64,000 nucleotides of DNA from Amycolatopsis sp. WAC 01376. Lineage in GTDB: Bacteria; Actinomycetota; Actinomycetes; Mycobacteriales; Pseudonocardiaceae. Shown here piece by piece: positions 8,433-14,485 of this stretch (positions are counted from its first letter, which is position 1; the number at the start of each line of letters is the position of its first letter). The stretch spans positions 392,753 to 456,752 of the forward strand of contig NZ_QHKL01000009.1 in assembly GCF_003947415.1 (NCBI RefSeq), given 5' to 3'. The position numbers and the translations under genes are program-made. The notes under the pieces are model-generated. The model was given only the letters and a program-made list of their open reading frames with translations. It was not told the origin of the DNA and searched no databases.

Positions 8433-8913
8433 TCCCGTGTCGCGGACAGCGAGCGCCCCGGTGACCGAAGCCCTCCCCAGCCCGCGTGTCCCGTCGCCCG
8501 GCACCGCGCGGCCCAGTTCCCCCGCGGACACTCCGTCCGGCACACGGCTCACCGCCGTCTACATGACACGGATGGGTCAGGCCATCCTCGACGAGACCGG
8601 CGCCGTCCTCTTCCGCTACGAACGCGACAACCCGCACAAGGCCCGCTCGGCCTGCCTCGGGGACTGCGCCGTCGTATGGACCCCCATCACTACCACCGGC
8701 AAGCCGCTGGTGACCGGCATCGACCCGGCCCTCGTCGACACCATCAAACGTCCCGAAGGCGCCGAACAGGTGACCTTGGCGGGCAGGCCCCTCTACAAGT
8801 TCGCCAACGCGCGCCCCGGCGAATGGACCGGACAGGGCACCGACCACCTCTGGTTCGTCGTCAAACCCGACGGGCAACGCAACCTGAACTGCCTCCCCGC
8901 GCCCGTGCAGTAA
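8353..8913 (+). CDS. Secreted YX4D-repeat protein (COG4315 / Lipoprotein_15 family)
   Basis: 186 residues. An N-terminal hydrophobic segment (TMLVVIAALVVGAAMWW) is followed by a low-complexity Pro/Ser/Thr linker and two copies of the family repeat. The first contains GQAILDETGAVLFRYERD and CLGDCAVVWTP; the second contains LAGRPLYKFANA and DHLWFVV. No lipobox cysteine is present, so it is exported or membrane-tethered rather than a lipoprotein. Family members are extracytoplasmic and of unknown function. Placement at the end of the haem/ferredoxin operon suggests it may receive or use exported electrons (inference). CGGAG lies 7 bases before the ATG, inside the reductase gene. Residue 7 (8371) is an alternative start. 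Confidence 0.8.
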   Translation: MRRSRLTMLVVIAALVVGAAMWWQAADPVSRTASAPVTEALPSPRVPSPGTARPSSPADTPSGTRLTAVYMTRMGQAILDETGAVLFRYERDNPHKARSACLGDCAVVWTPITTTGKPLVTGIDPALVDTIKRPEGAEQVTLAGRPLYKFANARPGEWTGQGTDHLWFVVKPDGQRNLNCLPAPVQ

Positions 8914-8921
8914 GATTCGCC

Positions 8922-9328
8922 GACGGACGAGTCGGCGGGGCGGCCGCGAGCCGGGAGACCGGTTCGAGGAAAGTCCGGACTCCACAGGGCAGGGTGGTTG
9001 TTAACGGCAACCCGGGGCGACCCGCGGGACAGTGCCACAGAAAACAGACCGCCTCCGTTCGCTTCGCGGGCGGAGGTAAGGGTGAAACGGTGGTGTAAGA
9101 GACCACCAGCGTCCTGGGTGACCAGGACGGCTAGGTAAACCCCACCCGGAGCAAGGTCAAGAGGGAGCCGCGAGGCTCCTGCGCAGGCGATCGAGGGCTG
9201 CCCGCCCGAGCCTGCGGGTAGGCCGCTCGAGCCCGTCGGCGACGGCGGGCCTAGATGGATGGCCGCCACTCGCTCAGCCGCAAGGCGAGGCGAGGACAGG
9301 ATCCGGCTTACACGCCGGCTCGTCCGTT
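8922..9328 (+). ncRNA. rnpB: RNase P RNA, bacterial type A
   Basis: The catalytic RNA of RNase P, which matures tRNA 5' ends. Conserved core segments occur in order: GAGGAAAGTCCGGACTCC at 8966-8983, the P4 5' strand with CACAGAAAACAGACCGCC at about 9036-9053, GGGTGAAACGG, TAGATGGATGGCCGCC and the P4 3' strand ACAGGATCCGGCTTACA near 9296-9312. The ends pair as helix P1: CGGACGAG (8924-8931) with CTCGTCCG (9319-9326), continued by CGGCG with CGCCG. About 405 nt fits actinobacterial type A. It begins about 10 bases after the stop of the YX4D gene; its promoter must lie inside that gene or be shared. Confidence 0.95.
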
Positions 9329-9348
9329 CTACCTGTCGTTGGTGGTGA

Positions 9349-9373
9349 TGCCCCCAAAGTGGCATTGGGGGCA
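9349..9373 (+). terminator. Hairpin terminator of rnpB
   Basis: A 9-bp perfect stem, TGCCCCCAA (9349-9357) with TTGGGGGCA (9365-9373), and a 7-base loop lie 21 bases after the RNase P RNA. No U-tract follows, as is common in actinomycetes. Confidence 0.7.
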
Positions 9374-9410
9374 CCCCTCTCGCCCCTGCCTCGACCCGGC
9401 GCCTCTCAGG

Positions 9411-10154
9411 TCACCACTCACGAGGGTGGTTTCGCAGGTACTGCTCCTCGGTGCGGCTGTGCAGCGGGAACTTGAAAATCGACCCGTCCGGCCAGGTGAT
9501 GGTGCGGCCGCGGAAGCCGATCTCGGGCGCCTGCGGTTTCCGGGCCTGCCAGATGATCTCCGGTGGCGGCGCGTCGGCAGGGTCTCGGTCCGTCGATCCG
9601 GTGTCCACCACCGCGATTCCCGAAGGCGAGCACACCAGCCATGGCCCGCTCGCCTTCCGGAGCCGGTCGGTCAGCTCGAGCACCATCGCGTTCGCCGGGC
9701 CTTTCACCTGGCTCTCCGGTCGCACGGAACGGCCTGAACCGGCCGCCGAATTGTGCGCCAGATAAAGGACGTAGCCCACCGCCGTGCCGATCCCGCGCAG
9801 GATGTTCCAGAAGAACCGCCGGATCAGCCGTTCGCCTTTGACCGTGCCGTCGAGACGTCTGCCAGGAACGTCGTGCCGCAGCTTGTCGCCACCGAGGCGC
9901 AGCACCATGACCGGCTCGTGCCACTGGGCGGTCATCAGCTCCTCGACCCGTTCGCGGAATCCGGGACGAACGGAGACCTCTTCCCTCTTGGCCTCCAGCC
10001 GTTCTTCGTGCGCGAAGATCTTTTCGGCTGCTCGCCGCCGGGTCTCGGTGGGCGCCGTCGCGGCGAGTTCGCCCGGGGTGGCGGCTAGATGTCGAGATTC
10101 TTGCGGGTCTCCTCCGGGCTCTTGTCCCCGCCGATCTCGCTCTTGTCGAACCAC
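9411..10154 (-). CDS. Unknown protein, last gene of an ESX-linked cassette
   Basis: 247 residues from a GTG; not recognised. A charged N-terminal half (RRRAAEKIFAHEERLEAKREE) may form a helix, and a short hydrophobic stretch (FFWNILRGIGTAVGYVLYLA) sits near residue 120. The C-terminal half is beta-like and rich in aromatic residues, ending NHPREW. The start lies 70 bases inside the preceding gene and has GGAAGGGG 7 bases upstream, which supports it. The last codons (CGT GAG TGG TGA) coincide with a short motif, ACCACTCACGAG on the plus strand (9413-9424), seen again near 22.7-23.2 kb. Position suggests a partner of the secreted helical protein upstream. Confidence 0.6.
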   Translation of the reverse strand: MVRQERDRRGQEPGGDPQESRHLAATPGELAATAPTETRRRAAEKIFAHEERLEAKREEVSVRPGFRERVEELMTAQWHEPVMVLRLGGDKLRHDVPGRRLDGTVKGERLIRRFFWNILRGIGTAVGYVLYLAHNSAAGSGRSVRPESQVKGPANAMVLELTDRLRKASGPWLVCSPSGIAVVDTGSTDRDPADAPPPEIIWQARKPQAPEIGFRGRTITWPDGSIFKFPLHSRTEEQYLRNHPREW

Positions 10155-11212
10155 GGCTCGTCCCCTTCCGGCGTCACGGCTTCCTTGCCCTCGGTGAAGG
10201 CGCCCTTCCCCGCTCCGATGCCTGCCTTGACGCCCGCACCGGCCACCAGCGGGCGTACCCCGACCGAGGTACCGAACATCGTCGTGAGCACCCGGTTGCT
10301 CGGCTGGAAGCCCTGCGCCACCGCGCCGAACCCGAACTTGGTTTCCCCTGGCATCACGCCGACCCGCAGCTTCCGGGTGAACACTTCCACCTTGCCCGCG
10401 AATTTCTTCAGGAACTCCATGAAGGTATCGAGCAGTTTGCCGAACTTGCCGAGGTAACGGGTCACCTTCTGCATCACGCTGACCGCCTTGGCGATGGACG
10501 CGGTCATCGCGGCGGCGACCGAGCCGCCGAAGCTGATCACCGACGCGGCCAGCGCGGGCAGCCAGAGGGTGATCAGCCAGGAGATCAGCTCGGTGATGAT
10601 CCCCTTGATCAGCTCCTCAATGACCACCATGACCATCGACCACATCTGCAGCACTTCGGCCACCGATCCGGCGGCCGAGCCGACGCCGCGGATACCGGAG
10701 GAGAAGTCGCCCAGCGCTTCCTTCGCCGCCGCGCCGGCGTCGTCCACCCACTCGGCGAGAGCCGTGTCACCGGTCTTCTCGAAGTCCTCGGCGAGCGCGA
10801 CGAAGCCCTGCGCGATCGTGACGAAGTTTTCGGACGCGTGCCCGATGGCCGGGCCGTCCCCGGTGACCTGGTGCAACGCGTCCTGCAGCGGCTGGACCAG
10901 CTCGAGCAGCATGTTCAGCCCGTGGCTGACCAGCCAGCCGATCGGGTCCATGGCGAAGGTGACCATGTCCGCGGCGGCCGCGCCGACGAACGCCGCCCCG
11001 TCTCCGACCAGCGCGCCACCCGCGGACGCCAGTTCGCCAGGGCTGTCCGCCTGGGCCGCCTGCTGGGCGTGCCCGGCGATCGACTTGCCCGACTTGTAGA
11101 TCGTGCCCGCCACGGGCACGTGTCCCATCGCGCGATCGAGGTTCGCGCTCATGCTCTCGTCGTACGCCTGGACGTTGAGCCCGTCGGCGATGCTCGACTT
11201 CTCCTCGGTCAT
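10085..11212 (-). CDS. Long helical ESX (type VII) secretion-associated protein
   Basis: 375 residues, predicted mainly alpha-helical, rich in Ala/Gly, no signal peptide. The hydrophobic centre (MWSMVMVVIEELIKGIITELISWL... , quoted in part as ELIKGIITELISWLITLWLP) around residues 190-240 could insert in a membrane. The arrangement YbaB, EspC-like, long helical protein is common in Pseudonocardiaceae and suggests an ESX substrate or effector with no recognisable toxin domain. ATG at 11212 lies 5 bases after the EspC-like stop, so it is co-transcribed. No ESX core gene (EccC etc.) is in the window, so secretion would rely on a machine elsewhere. Confidence 0.6.
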   Translation of the reverse strand: MTEEKSSIADGLNVQAYDESMSANLDRAMGHVPVAGTIYKSGKSIAGHAQQAAQADSPGELASAGGALVGDGAAFVGAAAADMVTFAMDPIGWLVSHGLNMLLELVQPLQDALHQVTGDGPAIGHASENFVTIAQGFVALAEDFEKTGDTALAEWVDDAGAAAKEALGDFSSGIRGVGSAAGSVAEVLQMWSMVMVVIEELIKGIITELISWLITLWLPALAASVISFGGSVAAAMTASIAKAVSVMQKVTRYLGKFGKLLDTFMEFLKKFAGKVEVFTRKLRVGVMPGETKFGFGAVAQGFQPSNRVLTTMFGTSVGVRPLVAGAGVKAGIGAGKGAFTEGKEAVTPEGDEPWFDKSEIGGDKSPEETRKNLDI

Positions 11213-11217
11213 GACCC

Positions 11218-11550
11218 CTACTTTCCGAGCGTTTCGTCGATGGTCGCCTCGTGCTTGCCGAACTCGACCTTTCCGGCTTCCTCGATGCCCCGGTACATCT
11301 CGGAGGCCTTGTTCAGCTTGCCGACGAACCCGTCCACGCCGTCCTTCAAGTCGTCCAGCAGCGAACGGAGTTCGCCGAGGCGGTCGGTGTAGCCCTGTTT
11401 GGCCCAGATCCCGACGACTCCCCACGCCTCGTCGGTCACGTCGGCGGCGTCGATCTTGGCGCCGAATTTCTCCGCTTCCTGCTCGTAATAGGGGAGCTGC
11501 TGGGCGTAGGCGGCGATCGCCGCGATATTCGTCTCGATTCCCTTTGACAT
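11218..11550 (-). CDS. EspC-like type VII secretion target protein
   Basis: 110 residues without signal peptide, predicted helix-turn-helix hairpin. The turn DEAWGVVG (about residue 40) matches the D-x-x-[FW]-G-V-[LV]-G turn of the EspC / ESX-secreted family (PF10824) rather than a classical WXG turn. ATG at 11550 is chosen because the frame upstream runs into the YbaB-like coding region in another frame. It lies between the YbaB-like and long helical genes in one minus-strand operon. Likely a small co-secreted partner of the following protein. Confidence 0.7.
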   Translation of the reverse strand: MSKGIETNIAAIAAYAQQLPYYEQEAEKFGAKIDAADVTDEAWGVVGIWAKQGYTDRLGELRSLLDDLKDGVDGFVGKLNKASEMYRGIEEAGKVEFGKHEATIDETLGK

Positions 11551-11575
11551 CGTGGGAGTCCCTCGGTCGGTTCGG

Positions 11576-12076
11576 TCAGCTGCGGCGGAGGAAGGAGCCG
11601 CCGTCGTCGAAATAGTCGTCGTCGTCCCGCGGGGCGGGGCGGCGCGCCGGCCGGGATGGCTGTTGCTGTTGTGCCTGCGACGCCGGTTCTTCCTCGGCGG
11701 TTCCGAACGCCTCTTCCTGAGCCTGGCGAACCTGCTCCGAGGTGTTGACGCCGAACGTGTCACCGAAAGCGTCGTCCACGATTCCGGCCTGCTGCTGGAC
11801 GGCCCCGGCGACGGCCTTGCGCAGGGTGCTCATGAGCAACGAGGACAGCTGGCCCGCTTCGAGGTGCATGGCGCCCGCGGTGAGCCGGATGTCGGTGACG
11901 GTTCCGGCGGCCCCGGCGACCACCGTGACCTCGCCCGACGGAGAGGTCGCGGTGGTCTCGACCTGCGCGATCCGCTCCTGCATGTCGCCGACCTCGGCGA
12001 AGCGCGTCTCGGCCTGGCGCACCTTGGCCTGGAAGTTCTCGAACTGGGCGATCAGTTGTTCCATCTGGGCGGACAT
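11576..12076 (-). CDS. YbaB/EbfC-family nucleoid-associated protein
   Basis: 166 residues. The YbaB core (about 1-115) shows the N-terminal coiled coil MEQLIAQFENFQAKVRQAE, then a beta strand region GEVTVVAGAAGTVTDIRL and a terminal helix. The rest is a low-complexity Gln/Pro/Arg/Asp tail. A GGGGAG ribosome-binding site precedes the ATG by 5 bases. Families of this type head ESX-associated cassettes in actinobacteria, distinct from the recR-linked housekeeping ybaB. It may bind DNA or act as a chaperone-like partner (inference). Divergent from the SCO6745-family gene across a 342-bp repeat-filled gap. Confidence 0.78.
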   Translation of the reverse strand: MSAQMEQLIAQFENFQAKVRQAETRFAEVGDMQERIAQVETTATSPSGEVTVVAGAAGTVTDIRLTAGAMHLEAGQLSSLLMSTLRKAVAGAVQQQAGIVDDAFGDTFGVNTSEQVRQAQEEAFGTAEEEPASQAQQQQPSRPARRPAPRDDDDYFDDGGSFLRRS

Positions 12077-12178
12077 CGTCGCTCCCCGTACGCTGTGGTG
12101 ATCCGTGGTTCATGGTGATTCGTGGTCTGGAGTATGACGCAGGCGAGCGGGTTCGGTTCCGCCTCGCCCCCGGCCGGT

Positions 12179-12351
12179 GGTAGCAAAGGTCCCTTGCTCA
12201 CCTTCGTGATGACTGTGTGGATTTCGGGTCACCCAACGCAACAAAATCCACACGGTCACCACGCGGAGTAGCGGGTGTGTGGAAATAGGGACACTCAACG
12301 TCCCTATTTCCACACACCCCGGCTTCAAGTGGTAGCAAAGGTCCCTTGCTC
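12179..12351. repeat. Composite palindromic module (R-A-B-R), copy 1
   Basis: This module fills the gap 12077-12418. It holds two antisense-form R elements (12179-12199 and 12331-12351; reverse core ATAGCAAAGGTCCCTTGCTC, here with GG for GA). Hairpin A has arms 12211-12224 and 12244-12257, built on GTGTGGATTT. Hairpin B has 20-bp perfect arms 12273-12292 and 12300-12319 with loop ACTCAAC. The same parts recur in reverse order and orientation at 44304-44493. No gene is seen in the gap. Confidence 0.85.
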
Positions 12352-12406
12352 CCGCCGCAGCCAAGGCGGGGCCCTTCGGACGCTGCACCCCCTGACTACT
12401 TGTCGG

Positions 12407-12412
12407 TAGGGT
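12407..12412 (+). promoter_or_regulatory. -10 hexamer TAGGGT of a probable leaderless transcript
   Basis: TAGGGT ends exactly 6 bases before the ATG at 12419. The same TANNNT-N6-start layout precedes 24481, 60673 and (minus strand) 50303, which argues for leaderless mRNAs. Confidence 0.55.
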
Positions 12413-12418
12413 GCTCCC

Positions 12419-13282
12419 ATGGGTGAAGCGAGTCGGGTCACGGGACGGTTCCGCGGGACGTTCGATGTACTGCATTCCCTTACCTACTTCGCCCCCGAGA
12501 CGGAAGCCGCGCTCACCGGCGCGGGCCTCCGGCCGGGGCGCATGACCTATTTCGCGGGCCGCGCGGCGCCCATGGGCGCGGTGAGTTCCGCCGTGGTCGC
12601 GGCCACCTTCTACAACTTCAACCCCGAGCTGGTCGCCCGCTACATCCCGCGCGCGTGGACGCTGGCCGGCCCGGACAGGATCATCGAGGCCCGCTTCGAG
12701 GCCGTCGACGCGGCGTTGACCAGGCTGCTCGGCAAGGAGACTCTCGGTTCCGAAGAGGTCGCCGAGGCGGCCGAGCTGGCTCGCGAGGCGACCGGGGGCT
12801 GCCAGGTCGACGGCAGGCCGCTGTACGCCGGGCACGCGGGCCTCGACTGGCCGAGCGAGCCGCATCTCGTACTCTGGCACGCCATCACCCTGTTGCGTGA
12901 GCATCGCGGTGACGCCCACATCGCCGCGCTGGTCGTCAACGGTCTCGACGGGCTCGCCGCCCTCGTCACGCACACCGCCACCGGCAAGGGTTTCCTGCCC
13001 GCCGCCGCCAAGGCGTCCCGCGGCTGGAGCGACGAGCAGTGGGACGGCGCGGCCGCCAAGCTCCGCGAACAGGGAATCCTGGACGCCGACGGCGGTCTGA
13101 CCGAAGCCGGGAACGATCTTCGCGAGCGGCTCGAAGTCGCGACGAATGAAGCGTCGGCGGGGCCTTGGGAGCATCTCGGCGAGGAGAAGACCGAGCGTCT
13201 TCACGAGCTGTGCGGGCCTTTGAGCCGCAAGGCCGTCGAAGCCGGCGCTTTTCCCGCGAATGTGTTCTCTACCGGCCGATAA
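12419..13282 (+). CDS. SCO6745-family conserved protein
   Basis: 287 residues, soluble, with the conserved opening LHSLTYFAPETEAAL and GRMTYFAGRAAPMG of an actinobacterial family named after SCO6745. The C-terminal third (about 195-260) reads like a winged-helix segment (WSDEQWDGAAAKLREQGILD followed by GGLTEAGNDLRERLE), as in MarR-like folds. Function is unknown. Divergent from the YbaB/EspC cassette. The transcript is probably leaderless, from TAGGGT 6 bases upstream of the ATG. Confidence 0.75.
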   Translation: MGEASRVTGRFRGTFDVLHSLTYFAPETEAALTGAGLRPGRMTYFAGRAAPMGAVSSAVVAATFYNFNPELVARYIPRAWTLAGPDRIIEARFEAVDAALTRLLGKETLGSEEVAEAAELAREATGGCQVDGRPLYAGHAGLDWPSEPHLVLWHAITLLREHRGDAHIAALVVNGLDGLAALVTHTATGKGFLPAAAKASRGWSDEQWDGAAAKLREQGILDADGGLTEAGNDLRERLEVATNEASAGPWEHLGEEKTERLHELCGPLSRKAVEAGAFPANVFSTGR

Positions 13283-13725
13283 TCACGCTATGTAGCGAAA
13301 ATGCCCTCCTGGTTTTCGCTTTGGGTAACGGAAGTGTGACTTTCGCTTGATCGGCACTCATGATTTTTGTCGAATGCGTGTTCACCCTGCGGACTCGGGA
13401 GAAGCCACCGAACGAGTCATGTCACACTGGTCGAGGCCCGATTCTCCGCGACCGACCCGTACTCACAGTGAGCAAGATGCCTCGCAACCGAGTGAGGCCG
13501 TCAGCACACTGCGAAATACGGGTGGCCGGGGTTAAACCAGACGACCCTTGCAACGATGATGGAGACCGAGGATGGTCGTGGTGCTGTGCCTCGCTCTGTG
13601 TTCAGTGGACAAATCGATATCTACAGAGCGCGCTTTGACCACTACGCCTCGTGACGCCATGATGTTCGAAGCACCACCGAGCCAGAACCGCGCGAACCCC
13701 CTCTCCGCGCACCGGGAGTAATGCG
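13283..13725 (+). other. 443-bp intergenic region upstream of the type IV secretion-like cluster
   Basis: The sequence is less GC-rich than its flanks and no open frame looks like a gene. No tRNA fold or strong palindrome was found. It presumably holds the promoter of the operon starting at 13726. GGGAG lies about 8 bases before that ATG. Confidence 0.5.
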
Positions 13726-13992
13726 ATGATGACCATGACCACCCTCGACACGCTGGCCGCCGGCGAGCTCGGCACCGGCAACGTCCGCACCTGGCTGATC
13801 GACAACATCATCCCCCTGGTGCTGCTGGCCGTCGCGCTCCTCCTGCTGTGGCTGGGCGGTGGCAAGGGAGACAACGCCGGTGTCATGCGCCGACTCGCCG
13901 GTGTCGTGATCGCGCTGGCGATCATCGGCCTCGCGGTGAGTGGCGCCGGAGTCAACGTGGGCCAGTGGATCGCCGGCCTCTTCACGGGCTGA
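13726..13992 (+). CDS. Small two-helix membrane protein, pilin-like (VirB2/TrbC-like) candidate
   Basis: 88 residues with two hydrophobic helices (about 27-46, NIIPLVLLAVALLLLWLGGG; about 58-80, VVIALAIIGLAVSGAGV) joined by a short charged loop (KGDNAGVMRR). This is the size and topology of VirB2/TrbC-like pilins and of small membrane proteins at the head of Gram-positive conjugation operons. It is the first gene of a plus-strand run of type IV secretion homologues. There is no sequence signature beyond topology and context, so the pilin call is inference. Confidence 0.55.
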   Translation: MMTMTTLDTLAAGELGTGNVRTWLIDNIIPLVLLAVALLLLWLGGGKGDNAGVMRRLAGVVIALAIIGLAVSGAGVNVGQWIAGLFTG

Positions 13993-14005
13993 GGCAGGGC
14001 TCGCG

Positions 14006-14482
14006 TTGCGTATCCGCACCGATGACGAGGTTTACCGGGTCGATGCCGTGTGGCTCGGCCCGCCGAAAGCGACTTTTCCCTGGAGAGCCCGCTACGTCGC
14101 GTGGCTCGTCGGTATCCCGGTCTTCCTGCTCGTGCTCACCGTCGAACGGTGGGCGGGCTGGAGCTTCGGGTTCTTCTCGACCGCCTGGGCCTTCGTCGCC
14201 ACAATCGTGATCACCAGATTGATCACGTCCAAGATCAGTCACGAGCGCCCACTCGGCGCCGTGGCCGGGATGGCGGCGAAAGAGCTCAACACCCCTAGAG
14301 AACGGACCACGGGCACGGGGGGCGCCGCCAGCGCGTCCCGCGTCCGGGTACGGGCGACGCGCCCGCTACCGAAGCAGCGCAGGAGACGGCAGTACCAGCA
14401 GCACGGCTACGGCGGCGGCGCCGGAGCTCAGGGAACACCACGAGCGCGTCGGAGCCGCCCTGCGGCTCGGGCCGGGAGGTAG
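14006..14482 (+). CDS. PrgI/TcpE-like membrane protein of a type IV secretion-like system
   Basis: About 158 residues from TTG 14006 (an in-frame ATG at 13940 would overlap the previous gene by 53 bases). The N-terminal soluble part (RIRTDDEVYRVDAVWLGPP) is followed by two membrane helices (about 33-50 and 53-72, YVAWLVGIPVFLLVL and FSTAWAFVATIVITRLI), then a basic disordered tail. Proteins with this topology next to a VirB4 gene (PrgI, TcpE, ConD) form part of the inner-membrane channel. It ends 3 bases before the VirB4 start. Confidence 0.55.
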   Translation: MRIRTDDEVYRVDAVWLGPPKATFPWRARYVAWLVGIPVFLLVLTVERWAGWSFGFFSTAWAFVATIVITRLITSKISHERPLGAVAGMAAKELNTPRERTTGTGGAASASRVRVRATRPLPKQRRRRQYQQHGYGGGAGAQGTPRARRSRPAARAGR

Positions 14483-14485
14483 TCG

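Noticed and set aside
13283..13725. tRNA or riboswitch in the gap before the type IV-like cluster
   Set aside because: No cloverleaf, no CCA-type end and no conserved riboswitch core was found by eye.
13940..14005. ATG 13940 as start of the PrgI/TcpE-like gene
   Set aside because: It would overlap the pilin-like gene by 53 bases and add a Ser/Pro-rich shadow-like peptide; TTG 14006 begins at the conserved-looking domain.
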